Below are positions 45,720-59,044 of a stretch of DNA of 64,000 nt, piece by piece. The translations under genes and the position numbers were made by a program. Position 1 is the first letter of the stretch; the number at the start of each line of letters is the position of its first letter. The notes beneath the pieces are model-generated. The model saw nothing but the letters and a program-made list of their open reading frames with translations, was not told the DNA's origin and did no database searches. The stretch is from Gnetum montanum (lineage: Eukaryota; Streptophyta; Gnetopsida; Gnetales; Gnetaceae), in NCBI GenBank assembly GCA_015680685.1, contig MNCI01033587.1:210164-274163 (forward strand), written 5' to 3'.

Positions 45720-48700
45720 ATATCCAAACCAAATTTGAAATGAGATCTAATGAAAAATACTTATAGAGGTTTTGGTTGATAGCGCAAATCTAGATCTAGC
45801 TTATCTTCTATCTAGTAAGATCTTCCTCTCTATTTATATCTCCTAGATATTGGTAACACAAATGAATGATCTCTAATTAAATGATTTCTAGGCATATATA
45901 CTCACAAGGGCATGCAAGGTTAAGAAAAACAGATAATTCTATTAGGAAAAACTAAAAGTAAAATGAAAATATAATTCATATTGAATTTATAAAATAAAAA
46001 TAATAATATTTTAACATTAAAACATATCCATTACTTTCCTAAAAGGTTCCCTCTCTATGGATCATCTAATATCCTTATTTACCCCCATGTCTAATTGAAG
46101 GTTTAAGGTCCAATAATAACTAACCAAGGTGCTAACATAGGCCAAACAAAATAAGATTTAAAAAATTTAAAAATCTAAAAAAAAATTAATTAATTAATTT
46201 TCCAAAAAAAATAATTTAAACACCTAAAAAATTGGGGAGGGGGATGTATTAAACCCTAACACATAACAAGTAGATATAGCATAAGCATTATGTTGTGTCC
46301 TATGCATCAATGACTCATCTAGCACCTAACACTTACCTACTTAAAACTCCAATAATGGAGTTAGTGGTCATGTGCTAAATTAATCAAAGAAAAATAATAA
46401 AGTAAATTACAAAAATAAAGTAAAGTAAAATGCATTAAAATATTAATAACATCTAATAATATAATGACAAGGTACATAGCTCAAGTAAACCATAGCACAA
46501 GTAAAGACTAATAAAAAAAGGTACTATACACAAGTCATAGGCTTAATAATAAAACATCAAGGGTTCAAATCATGAACATATTAAGGGAAGGGGTGTCTAA
46601 GATTAGGTTGTTCCATTATTCCCACTCATCATACATGTCTTAAATGTACATATCTACTATTGGGATCACCAAATGTTGTATTACTACATGTAAAATGTAG
46701 AAAGTATGGAAAAGTAAATTATAATTCAATTTAGAATGCTTCATTGGAAACAATCTCAATCTTTATTTTTTTTTCAATGTAAAAAAACTAGGTATGATGC
46801 ACTAGAATAAAGGAACTATTTAAATACTTCAAATTATGTTGCAAGCATTCATTAATTGTTGCTAAAATTTGAGAAAACAAATTGCAAGAATTTTGCAACC
46901 TACTGCATTAATGATCTCATTAATGCAATAGGTGGCTTGTTTATATAGACATTGACTAAGACTATGCATTAGAGTTTAGATTTCAAATCATAGGCTACAA
47001 TGACGCATCTATGATAATGCAATTGCAATGTTGTAACCCATTAAAAACATTATTCATCACATGTTATGATAGTAAGGAAAATTCCTAAACAACTAAATTG
47101 AAAAAGCATAAAATTAAGCATTATGAAATCATAAATTAAAGCCAAAATGAAATTAATATTCCAAGTATAAGATCAAATATTAGAATATTATTAATACATT
47201 CAAATAAAAAATCTAGTAACAAGTATGATTCTTGAAGATATCCTAATTTGACATTGTTATGTTTATCCACTACAGTTTTTGTTAGGTATTGTACTAAGTG
47301 AAAAATTTGAGCTAGAAATCAAATTGATCCATGTGAAACAACTTTACCTTAAGATCCACATGCCTCAAAAAGGATTTGAGGTATCTTAAGCAGTTTGGTA
47401 AATCACCTAAGGACTTGAGAGTTTGTTACTAAGTGAAACATGGAAAAACGTGATTGGATCTATGAAAACTATGATAAAAAATAAACTGCAAACTTCATAT
47501 AGAATGTTCCAAAATTGTTGTAAAATAGGTTTGGAAGGTATATATAGATTGAGTTATATAGTCTAAGAGTACAAAATAGTTTAGAGATCTCTCTAAAACT
47601 ATCATATGAGATTTCATGTAGGTAGGCAAAGTGTGTTTTGAAGTTGATTTGCACACATCTATCTTGATTGATATGCTCTTGGTTGATAACTATAATTGGT
47701 TTTCTCTACTTGCCAGTATCGGCACTGGGAAAGAAAGATTCAAATATCACAAGAAGTCTCTCTATGTTATCAAGGTCTCTAATGTGCTAAAAAAAATTTT
47801 CTTTCCCAAAATTGGTTCCAAAAATAATGTCAATTCTTGCTTAAATAGGCCAAAATTTGTTGTTTCCTTATTAATTAGGTTCTAAAAACTTTCTAGAGCA
47901 TTTACATAGCATTTTTGGTCATTTTTATAGTCCAAAACTATATTATTTTACCACCAATATTTTTTACCATAGTGAATTTAATCATAGTGTTTTTGATAGC
48001 ATATTTAACAATTATAAGCTCAATTACACTATTCTGGTATAATTCACAATGTATTTGACATTCTATACCATGAATTACATCTTAAAAAGTGAAAATGTTT
48101 TGGTATTTTGATAAAAAATATCACAAATTAATGTTCTGAAGGGAAATCAAGGTGTTTGTGTTTTCTCTTGAATCTGATCAAAATTACATGATAAAATTTG
48201 GCTATAAGGATTTTTTGTTTATAATTAAAATTTTCTTTGGTGTATTTCACTGGCCCCTCTTTATTGATATTTTGGGCATTGACCCAAAAAACATTAACAA
48301 AGATTGAAAAACACTATCATAGGTTCATCACCAATGCTTCTCTCTCCACACTTGATTCAATAGTTATTGAATCATGCCAAGGAGTGCTCATGATGATGAA
48401 GTAAGATTAAAATGAAATGATGGTAATTTTAAGTGAGGTATTTTGACTATATTGGCTATGTAGAAATGGTTAAATAGGTTAATGAAGAACTCCAAATGTT
48501 ATGGCATCATGTTTATGGTAGTGATTTTCTCATTTGTTGATGATTTCTTAGGACATTATGCTTGGTTTACTGGTTATTAATGCTTTAATTCAAAGAAGCT
48601 AGTGCTTTGTCATTGGCTAGTTTGGCTACTTGGCTCATGTTTGCTTCTTGAGGAAGTGAGACCATTTTTAGGTTTCGATGCCAATGCTAAATTTTTGTTA

Positions 48701-48821
48701 TCTCATTGAATGAAGTATTTGGAGATTCAATGAACTTCTTAATGGAGCATGTTGTATGAGATGTCACATGGTCAAGGTACACAAATGTCAAACATAGGTT
48801 TTCATCATTTGCAAGGGTAAC
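45720..48821. other. AT-rich sequence, no gene recognised
   Basis: Contains A-rich low-complexity stretches (46140-46260, 46380-46560). The 84-residue open frame at 47631-47885 matches nothing I recognise. A few sub-telomeric-looking or gene-like words were searched for and not found. Confidence 0.4.
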
Positions 48822-49768
48822 TGATGAGCAGTGAGTACCCCTACACTCAACCATACGAATTACTAAGCATTCATGTGCAATCTAGTCAAATTCCATGGAT
48901 TCTATGTCTTTTAGTACACTAGTCTCTAGGAAGTGAACTTACCCTAATAATCATTCGTTATGTTTCCAATTACACTTGTGATATGCAAAGGTATGGTTAA
49001 GTGTAATCAAGGCATATGATTTTTATTATTTTTATGTTTTATGTTTTGGGTGCTTAAAAAAGGATGGAAGGAATGAAGTAATTCAATTGCTAATTTAAGC
49101 TAACTAACTACACCTAACTAATCCTAACATAAGCATCTAGTCTCAGTTTCCATACAAATCTTGAACACGTATAACATTGCTGGGTTACCAAACGTTAAGT
49201 GTTACTGGGATTACCAAGCATCGTGTTCATGCTCAAATTGTTCATGCTATGTGCTTAGTTAATCACTAATTAATCTAGCTTAATTTATCTTAATTTAGAC
49301 TCATTAAGTATTTAATCACTTAAAGCATTAAAGGAAATTACATAAAACATTAAATTCATAAATAAATTATTAATCTATTTCCAAGTGCTGCAAGGTTTAT
49401 CAAAAGGCTAATCTTTATTGTTGTTCATATTATTATGCTTAGGTACATTAGTGCTAGAATAAAGATCCATAAACTTTCTAACTCTTGCTGTAGGCACTTA
49501 GAAAAATATTCTAACTATCAAATGACAACACTATAAGAGCTCTACTACAACTATGACAAGACACTTTCATAAACACGATGGGTGAGCACATATTTATAGA
49601 CTTTATTATGAAGCTGAATCAATGAGGCCTCATAAATGTAGCAAAAACTATGTTGATGTAGCCCCATAGATAGGACAACACCACATAGACATGGTCTTAT
49701 CAATAAGGGCCTATTAATGATACCACATCAATGAGGGCCCATCAACATGACTCTTTGACACTTCATCA
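48822..49768 (-). mobile_element. Lone LTR of the gag-protease family
   Basis: Starts TGATGAGCAGTGAGTACCCC (plus strand) and follows the LTR at 36599 through the TATGCAAAGGTATGG and GCTTAGGTACA blocks to TATTTATAG near 49592. No PBS precedes it, so it is a solo LTR or a 3' LTR. Past TATTTATAG it has its own repeats (catcaatgagggccc), and its right end is uncertain. Confidence 0.6.
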
Positions 49769-50574
49769 ATAAGGAAGGCTAAAGCCGATGAATGTCAATG
49801 GCTATGAAAGGGTAGCAAAAATGGTACAAGGCAAGCATTCTTAGCATATTCAATAAAGCCAGTCAAATCTCATGTATTGATCATGTGGTAACTCACTATT
49901 CTGATGAGTCATACCTTTGTGATGACTTCCATCTCATCCTATAAACACAACTTAGAGAGAAAACAAAAACAAGTTAAAGAAACAAGATATTACAAGAGGT
50001 TACATGGGACAACAAGAAAACATGGGCCATAATAAGATGCAACTTAGTAGAACTTGAGAACTCTATGTCTTGCTTTATAAATTTAAAAAATTATAGGGTT
50101 TTGAGATGCCAAAGAGATAGAAGGTCATGCAACTCACTTGTTACATGCTACTAGGGTTATCAATGTCACATGTTCATTTAATCCTGGAAACACAAGCAAA
50201 CAAAGACTAAGAGTAAACAAGTTAATGTTAAATATAACATGGTCTTAGGTAGGAATGGTTGAACTAGATATGGATAGAATATAGGCATATTCTCATAAGA
50301 TCATGCAAAGGTCTTAATGCTATTGGTGATGTCTAGACAAGCCAAGTTTCAAGGCTTTGATGACATATTTAAGCCATTCTAGGGTTTTCACAAACAACGT
50401 CATGTGGCCAAAAGGACTTCTAGGCTCTAGGTTTAAAAAATTGAGGTTAATTAGTCAATTAACATCACCAAAGGATCTATTTGGACTTGAAGGCAAGACT
50501 AATTGTTTCCAAATCTTCCTAGCTCAATCTTGCATGTCAACATGAGCATGTTAAATAGCAGTTTTATAATATTG
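49769..50574. other. No gene recognised
   Basis: AT-rich single-copy-looking sequence with no open frame above 62 codons and no match to the neighbours. Confidence 0.35.
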
Positions 50575-50900
50575 TTTTAAAAAAATGTTAAAATAATGTA
50601 AAATAATGTAATAATAAATCACAATAAAGAAATATAAGGTCAAAACAAAGCAAAACAAGTTAAAATAAGGCAACAGTATAAGCTAAGGTAAAACAAGATA
50701 GAATAAGGTCCAAATGATGTCACAATAAAGTAAAATAATGTCAAATAAGGTCAAAAAATGTTACAAAAGCTAAAAGTATCTAAATCCAATGTAGCATAAG
50801 GTAAAACAATGAAAAATAGGGTAAAATAAGATAAAATAAGGTGAAACAAGTTCAAGAAAATTTTAATATTTTATCTGGTTTATTTTAAGGTAAAAAAACA
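50575..50900 (+). repeat. GTAAAATAAGG-type degenerate microsatellite
   Basis: About 30 units of 9-12 bases such as gtaaaataatg, gtaaaacaag and gtcaaataagg, drifting in length and sequence across 325 bases. Confidence 0.7.
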
Positions 50901-53488
50901 CAATAATTGAATAACAAGATCCCAATTTAATAAAATAAGAATATTTTAATGTCAAAATTAGTTAAACTGACCAAATACTTCCTATTGCCAACATATTTGA
51001 CCTAGTGTGGAAATTTGTGGAAAATATAGACTAGGTTAATAGCATGTTTGGCTATTCTACATAGCATGTAGGAGGTATGCACTAGGTTGACAACATTTTT
51101 ATGGAAAACAAGCTCTTAATTTCAGTACTACAATGTCTTTGACTTATGATATCTTAGTTTTAGAGCTATAGGATCCCCATGATAGTTTTTTTTAACTAGT
51201 TTTTACATCATGTTGATCATGATTTCTAACTTTTTAGTGTTTTTGAGCTTATTTCATTGTAAATTTTATTTTCACAATGTGTTTAACTTTTGGTGGTTTT
51301 GTCTAGGCCTTGTGAGGCCCACTTGATAACGTAGTGGAGCAAGAAAGGAAATGTATTAGACCATAAAAACCATTTTACCAAGAGAGATTAGCATATGAAA
51401 TCAATTTCATTATCTATTTCATTCTTGCAATGTGTTTAGTCCTTGGTATTTTTTGTTGATGATCTATTAGTCCCACATATCATCACTATTGAACATATGG
51501 GCAACATTTTAGGTTATAAAAATCAAGCTTCCACTAACTGTTAGTGTGTAGAGTTAAATTCAATCTCAATTTCAATTCAATAGCATGCTTGAGATAGACT
51601 TAGATTTATTTGGTTAATTAGGCATAGCATGTTTGAGATAGAGTAAGAAATATCTCACCAAACCTCAACATGTGACATCCATTTCATTTTTAATGTCATC
51701 ACAACAATGTATTTGGAATAGACTAGGATCATAAAACCACCAAGGCATAATGTATTTAAGAAAACTTGTTTTTTGAAATCAGTTGTTCACAATGTGTTGG
51801 GATAGACTTGAGAATTTTTTTGTTTTCTTGCTAGGGAAGGGAGCAAAATGTAAAATTTGAAGATTATGGTAGTAAAACATTGGAGCATCAAGCAAGCATG
51901 TAATTATGGAAGAGGTAAAGGAGTCTTAGCAAATTATTTAAACCAATCTTTCAAACCCATCTACAAGAGAAGGATCTTCATCCATGATTCCCATGTATCA
52001 CTTTTCCATTATTTTCTCTCATTTTTTGCTTGATTGTAATAGTTTTTTCCAGTTTCTAGTTCTATTTCTATAAATAACTTTACATTTTGACTACATTGAA
52101 TCAAAAATTTAGGTTTTTTAATAGTCTTGGGAATGAAATTTAGGATTTTTGGTTTTTTATGTTATCAATCAGGGATTTTTTTCTTAGCCACATATAGAGC
52201 ATTCTAACATGTTCTAGACATTTTCTTGAATCTTTGGCTTTTGTTGGTTATATGTGTCAATATTGATGGGATCGTTTCCTTCCATGACTAGAATTTTTAA
52301 CCTCTAAAATTAGGAAATGTAGCATAGTAGGATTCTAGGCCATGATTGTTGCTTTTTCATGTTTTCTTCTATGTTTTTTTAGTGTCAAATTAGGGGTTTT
52401 GTGGTAAAAAATTAGGGTTTTTATAAAATTTTGCCAAAGTTGGCAACATTTTGGATTTTTCCAATGTTTCGAACACTGTTATTAGATTTTTCTAGCTAGA
52501 TTATTACATTTCTAGATTTTTCATGCTTGAATTACCATGAATTAAGGTTTTTGTCCAAATTTTGATGACTTTTGGATTTTTCTGCATCTATATGTGTAAT
52601 GTTTCTAACAATTTTGACGAAATTGACAATGTTTGCAACATTTATTATTGGTAATTAATTTTAAAAAAATTCCTACCTTTAAGGTTAGCATTTGCCACAT
52701 TTTCCTTTTTGAATATAATGTCTTAGGTTTCTTATTGTTAATTTTAACATTTTTTTCACTTCTGGTGCCTAAAATAAGTGTTGTGAAGGTTTCCTCTAGT
52801 TCTTTGGTTATCGTGTTTGATCCTTGGCACTGCAAGAGTAGCATGTTTGACCTTGGATTTTTAGGTAGGTAGCATTTTTAGGTCTTTTGGATTTTTAGGA
52901 AGGTAGCATTTTTAGGTCTTTTGGATTTTTTTTTTGGAGGGGGAGGGGGGTGGAGGTGAAAGTGTATCATACATGCTTCTAGAACAAAGAATCCATAGCA
53001 ATTTTGTCCTTTTTTTTCCTTTCATTCCCAATTTTTTCAGTCATCCCAGCCCTATAAGCTTATATTTTTAACCATCTTGATTTTTCAAGGCCCCAACATT
53101 TTTTATTTGGGTTACATGTTTTAGCATAAATTTTGTCTCATGTTAATTGTTTGCTAAAATGCCTATTTATGCTTTGCATGTCAACTTTTTCACAAACTAT
53201 CTATTTATGTTTTACATAATGTCAAATATTATTTTTCATGTCAATTGTTTGTCAAAATTTCATATTTCATTTTTACATGTCAACTGTTTGAAAAAATGTC
53301 AAATCTACTCAAAGTTGATTCATAATGATTTAATTTTGGTCTAAGTGTAGTATCATTTTTGTTTACAAGCTTGACCATCTCATGTTTTTTCTTTCCTTGT
53401 TAACATATCAATTTTATGATTATTTTAATATTTTGATTTTCAATGTTGGCTTATGTTCTCATGGTATTAATATTTTGCTTATCCACAG
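50901..53488 (+). other. AT-rich region, perhaps introns and repeats of the Tat-3 antisense gene
   Basis: Scattered words such as gcatgtttgagatagactta and caatgtatttggaatagact recur between 51000 and 51800. A 38-base duplicate lies at 52860-52930 and a 55-base degenerate repeat at 53130-53310. Position relative to Tat-3 fits the 5' part of its antisense gene, but I found no exon I can support. Confidence 0.35.
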
Positions 53489-53548
53489 GCTTTTGGTGGT
53501 AACAGTAATGACTCCAACAACATTCCCCCTCCTCCTCCCATAGTTTAA
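53489..53548 (+). pseudogene. Last exon of the Tat-3 antisense gene (candidate)
   Basis: After the acceptor TTATCCACAG comes a 19-codon frame AFGGNSNDSNNIPPPPPIV and a TAA. In Tat-1 the last exon also starts AP after GCAG, is short, hydrophilic and ends shortly before the TAAACT-motif repeat. Here the equivalent ttttaggcc motif follows at 53970. The sequence itself is not alignable, so the case rests on position and form. Confidence 0.4.
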
Positions 53549-53969
53549 TCTAAGCTATTTATGTTGATAATGTGTTATCACATCTTAGGTGTTATGGTTG
53601 TTGGCTTGTTGCTACATCTATGGTTTTAAAAACCATGTACCATGTACTTTTCTTACACTATGTAACTATGGCTATGAGTCATTTTTGGCTTCATGATGTT
53701 GCATTTTGGCTTTAGCTCACCACTGCTCCTTGGATATAGATTTTTAGTTTTTTTTTATGTTTTATATTTGTTTACATTTTATGTTTCATATCAACAATAT
53801 ATTTAGGTCACATGTTAAAAAAATAAGTCTACTAAGAAAAATTTGATAATGTGATATAATAAAATGAAAAATGTAAAATGAGGCAAAACTATTAAGGTAA
53901 ATACTGTAAATAATGCAACGAAGAAAACAGGTCATAATATATGTACAAAGGAAAGAAAGAAGAGGCTAT

Positions 53970-54050
53970 TACATTTACCAATTTTAGGCCCTAACAGGCC
54001 ATGGTGTTACAAGTTCTAGGCCATAGCAAACCATATTGATTATACAATTA
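53970..54050 (-). repeat. Taaggcc-motif remnant of Tat-3
   Basis: Two to three worn units (caattttaggccctaacagg, gttctaggccatagc) in the place of the 9215-9375 array of Tat-2. Confidence 0.4.
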
Positions 54051-54069
54051 TTTCTAGATCTTTAACAAA

Positions 54070-54900
54070 TTAGAAAACTTGAAAGGCTTTTCCTATAAAA
54101 TTCTATACTCCCCGTGTCATTCTCTAACAATACTAAATCGGAGTTTTTCCCAAGGATTACTTAAGGATTCAATGTTATTGGCTTTGGCTTTGTAAGTTTA
54201 ATTATAGTCATTGGTTTAGTTATTAGGCACTAGAGTTTCCTCTTGAAATTCCAACTCAGATTCTTATTCTATGTCAACATTATTAATTAACAAGGGAACT
54301 ACATTGTCTCCATGGATTATGATTTCACCTCCCTCATAAGCTAAATGAATTAGGAAATATATCACTCATAACTTAGCCAACCATGATCATCCTAGGATTA
54401 AGTTGAAGCCTATTGTTTCTTTAACAACTAGGAAGTCAACAAATGTGAGGAACTATTCTCTAGTCACAAAGTCCAATGAAATTAACCCTCTCACCACTAC
54501 CCATAACCTATTAAAAGACTTAAGCATAAAGTTGTAGGTGTATTAGATGTTTTCAACCAAGCCCAACCATTCTACAATGGTATGAGAATAACATTTATAT
54601 CTGCTCCATCATCAACATGTACATGATGCACCTTATACTAGCAAACTTGTATACTTATGAAAAGAAGGGCTCACAACACCTCACCATTATGTGTGTTAGC
54701 CTTTACCTCACTATCATAAAATGTCAATGTAGTTTGTTTCATTTCTTCTTTAAGTGATGTGGCACTATGATGGTATTAATAGACTCCTCATTAGTAGGCA
54801 TATCTTCACTTAGAGGAATTAATATCAATATTTTGACTAAGGCTTTGCAATGAGTGGTTCACCAAGTCATAAATGCTCAAGAAGGTATTCTTGTATTTTA
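54070..54900 (-). pseudogene. Tat-3 aspartic protease
   Basis: Minus-strand retropepsin. Active-site block HHVHVDDGADINVI around 54600-54640, then a region that, in shifting frames, matches the LRLFNG and ILGR parts of Tat-1 and ends AYEGGEIIIHGDNVVP. Many frameshifts and stops. Confidence 0.72.
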
Positions 54901-57525
54901 ATGAAATCTTGACTTGCTTAATTGTAGTGAAGAAGTCCTCATCATTGGTGAATAATTTCTATATTTTATTGGCTTTGAATTTTTCCATCTTACTTAGGAT
55001 TTTGACCTCATGTTTTAACACGCGTTGTTTTGGCCCCTTGCTTTTCTATTATTTATGATTTTCTTTATGTTGGCTAGTTAATGTGGTTTGAGTGGAAGGA
55101 TTCATAGGCATAGCTAAAATTAGGGTAGGCTTCAATGGACCTACTTCTTTCTAGACTTCTTATTAATTGGATTCCTTAGTATTAGGCTTAGAAGTTGATG
55201 TTTTCTACTTCTTAGATGATGACTTCTTGTTATTTGGTTGAGAGGTTGTTGATGCATTGGCCACTACAAGAGAATGTTGATCTACATGGGCAATAAGCTT
55301 ATCAGTGGAGGGATAAGGAACTCTAATGATAAATGGTTCTTTGAAAGGTGCAAGTTATGGTATCCTTATATTTAATAAACTTCTTGAACTTGTGAAAGTT
55401 GACATCTAATCATTATGAGGAGGTACCCTAACTACAAATGGATCCCTATTAGGCTTGGCCTTGTTTGAAATATTAAATGTGGCTATAGTATATGAGACAT
55501 TACTAGCATTGAGGAGGTCTTTATATAATTTCATGGGCTGGTTTTGAGGCTTGATAGGATTGAATGCATCTAAGGCCAATTCCCCACTGTCTATCATCTT
55601 TTGGAGATTATCCTTCAAGATAAAGTAGAAATAAGTATCATAACTAGGGAGGTGATGATAATGGAAAAATTAGTCAAGCTTGAAGTATTTAGGTATTAGT
55701 GGATCATCATTTGTGATTATAGTTGGATCTCTAGCAATTTCATAAAGACGATCATGTCACTTATGAGCATTCTCAAATAGTTGTTTGTATTGGATATGAG
55801 TACCATTAAGTAACTAATTGAGTAGCTAAGATGGTTTCTTGAGAAACTTTATCTACTTTGATTGACCTTTATGCTCAAAATTTTGTTTAAGTTGATTTGA
55901 TGTACTAGAAGTGCCTGAGGTTGATGTTTGGATTGGGAAGTTTTATCTCCCTCTATTGGTTTTGTATCTTTGTCCATAGTAACTATAGCTACATGAGTTT
56001 TCTTACCCTTATCCATCTCCCTCTTGGTATGATAGTTCTTATAGGCTATGTAGGCTAGATCTTTACTGGCTTCTGCAACATCTTCTATGTTCTTTATTTG
56101 AGAAAAGACTTGACGGAGTGTCTGAGGATCTAGGTAATACAACTATGACTTGTTGAAATCATTAACTTCTTCCTTGAAGATGGCCAAAAGATGGATTTTA
56201 AATATGGGCTCAGGAATTTTATTAAGGGTTTCATTCCATCTTTGAATGAACTTTTAGATTAGTTCAAGGAGCCCTTATCTCACTTTCATTAACTAGTCCA
56301 AGGTGATATCAAGCTTCAAATTATACTTGAAATGGTTGAAAATTGGATTATAAAGTCATCAAGAGAAGAAATAAAACCTCTAGGTAAGATTTAGTACTAG
56401 TCTAAAGCCTTTCCTATTAATACCATAGGGAAAATTCATAGTATTATATGTGGCTAGGCTTGTAGTAAGAGGCATTTTGAATGGAGGGTTATAAGATGAG
56501 CATTTTAATCACCTTCACCATTATACTTGGTGAAATGAGGGATTGGAATGCCTACAACAAAGTGATTTGAGGAATAACAAGGTTTATGGGATCATCTTGG
56601 TAGAATTCTATAACTTTTAATGTTTGGGTAATATTGGTTTTAAGCTTTTGCAAGTCTTCAATAAGGCTCTAGATCATTTGAAAGGCTTGATCCAAGCTTT
56701 GTAGGGATTCTTTGAGCTACACTGATGGTTGGGAAAATGGTTGAATTACTTGGGATCATGAAATATGCAACAGTATGGACTGGAGAGGTCATGTGACTAC
56801 TGTTGTAGGAGGGTTGAGCATGAAGAATGATGTTTGAACTAGCACGTGGATGACAAACAAAGTATTAGAAACAAAGGGATTATGAAAAACATGTGAAATT
56901 TTGGTCCCTAAGTGGAACCAGAAAAAACTATGAAATTTTGTGGCATAGAAGAGGTTACTGGTGAAGGCTAAGGTGTGAGGAAAAAATGGATTTAGATGAA
57001 CAAGGTAGCAAATAGATAAGTAGTTTATGACACTTGGTTTGAAAAGTTCATAGGAGGTGCTTGGTTTATTATGGAGATAGGAGGCATAGAGTTGAAAAAG
57101 GTTACTTCAAGAATGGATCATTGCAAAAGATCACCTAAGTGCATATCTATCTCATAATAAGCCCTAAACTCATTTTTCTCCTTAATATTACTATAGGTTG
57201 GCTTTCTCACTTACTTCCACCTCATTGTCAGCCTCTACTAGTTGTGCTAGCATGTGCACATAAGGTTTTGTCAACTCAATATGATTAGAGGAGAAAATGC
57301 ACTACTTCATGTTCCTCTAGATAATTTCAAATTGGGTCTTGGAGTCCAATTCTTTATGAGGGATATGCAAACCAGCTTGTATCTTTGCATAAATGAAATT
57401 GTAATAATCCGAATTTACGTTCATATATAGGGAATTTTTGTAGACATGCTTAAGGGTTTATGATGTTTGAAAATACCTATGTATTTGGGATCATAGATGC
57501 AAGTGGATTTCTAGTTTAAGGCCAT
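54901..57525 (-). pseudogene. Tat-3 gag polyprotein
   Basis: Starts near the ATG at 57525 (MALN). Landmarks are SDYYNFIYAKIQ, KPYVHMLAQLVEAD, and at 56142-55849 MYYLDPQTLRQVFSQIKNIEDVAEASKDLAYIAYKN with a Lys-rich tail. 55618-55406 carries MKDNLQKMIDSGELALDAFN and DPFVVRVPPHND, the gag-protease linker also seen in Tat-4. Stops throughout. Upstream, the leader (57540-58100) has repeats of the caacgtatttgtccca type. Confidence 0.8.
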
Positions 57526-58329
57526 GTCAACAATTTCCTTAGGCAATACATTAAATATAAAAAGGCATAAAATAGTGTAGATCCAAGGTATTGGTAAAGG
57601 TGGTGTAAATGCTGCAACTACATAATTGTGGCACAATGTACACTACAGTTATTATTATAGTGTAAAAACTATAACAACATAAATGAAATTGTAATTATGA
57701 CTATAATTGTAAATGTAGAAATAATGCAAAAACTACAATAGTGTAAATGAAACTACAATTGTAAATATAACTATAAATGCAAAAAATAGAGAATGAGATA
57801 ACATAACTAGAAACACAACATATTAAATGCAGAATTTTAACCACAATTGTTTTGTGAAAATGCTAGGATAAAAGGTGAAAATGAGTACAACGTATTTGTC
57901 CCAGCATATTTGAGGTTGCACTAGGAAAAAATGGAAAACTTTCTACAATGTATTTATCCTAGTGTATTTGAAACAATAATGGAAAGAAAAGGGAAAATGA
58001 AGTAGATTTTGAGGATTTGGAAGATCTAAGAACAACATGTTTGTAGGGTTTGACTATACAACGGATGCTTATGACAAGGCTAAAAATGTTAATACACCAC
58101 CAAAATTTAGGTTGCAAATACTACCTTTTATCTTGAAGCAAAATTTCATTGTAAATATAAGATATGTAGTACATTAGCTACAATCTTACATATTTCACCT
58201 TTTTGAGGCTGACAAATACTTCAAAAGTTGTGATTGCCTCATTTCCTAACTAGAAATAGGTATCCCAAGTCCTTATCTAGGCTTGAAAAAGGCTGAAAAT
58301 GCCTTTAATATAGCTGAAAATGGCATTTT
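57526..58329 (-). other. Tat-3 leader and boundary with Tat-4
   Basis: Contains short degenerate repeats (57600-57780, aaatgtagaaataatgc type; 57890-57970). A weak PBS-like match (minus strand TTTTGGTGGTGT) lies near 58095, but I cannot fix the LTR of Tat-3, which may have been cut by Tat-4. Confidence 0.3.
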
Positions 58330-58755
58330 CATGAGTTTTTGTAGGGGTATATCCCCAACTACACTAGATCCATTTTCAATGGCACAGTAGCTTCTGTAGG
58401 CTCAGTAGCTACAGTGGTCACAGTAGCCATAGTAGCCACAGTAGCTACAATAGTTAGCATAGTCATTATCAATACCAAGCAAAGATGTAATGTTGGCCTT
58501 TGCTAGGATGGCCGTTTCGCCAATAGCTAGTTTATGCATCCCAAGTCAACAACGGCCAAAGAACAATCTTCATCAAGCATAACATTATCTAGCAAGTTTC
58601 ACCATTTCTATAGTTTCCAAATGTCTCTCCATTCTCCATCACTTGTCCCATTTCTAAAGCCTTCAGCATAGTCATAAAAGCTTATTTACTATGTATAGTA
58701 AACAAATGGGTTTTATTCATATGGTTCACTTTGGACTTACCACAAATGGTAACTA

Positions 58756-58953
58756 TGCTAGTAGTAGTTGGCTAACTACATCGGTAGTAGTTGGTTGACT
58801 AGGCTAACAGTAGTTGGCTGACTATGCTAGTAGTAGCTGGCTAACTATGATGGTAGTAGTTGGTTGATTACGCTAGGAGTAGTTGACTAACTACACCAGT
58901 AGTAGTTGGTTGACTACACTAGTAGTAGTTGGTTGACTACACTAGCAGTAGTG
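58756..58953 (+). repeat. 23-bp tandem array, 8.5 copies
   Basis: Unit tgctagtagtagttggctaa plus cta, with variants at two or three sites per unit. Inside the Tat-4 LTR upstream of its TATA box. Confidence 0.85.
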
Positions 58954-59036
58954 ACCATTGCAAATCCACAATCAATACAAATTTATTAGCAATCAATGGT
59001 AATCAATGGTAGAGCCTAAAATGGCAACCCTAAACC

Positions 59037-59044
59037 TATAAAAG
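59037..59044 (+). promoter_or_regulatory. TATA box of Tat-4 LTR
   Basis: TATAAAAG in ACC-TATAAAAG-CCC, the counterpart of the Tat-1 box at 16615. Confidence 0.5.

Noticed and set aside
47631-47885. 84-residue plus-strand frame considered as an exon of the Tat-3 antisense gene
   Set aside because: No block matches the other copies and it lies beyond the gag-protease family LTR at 48822.
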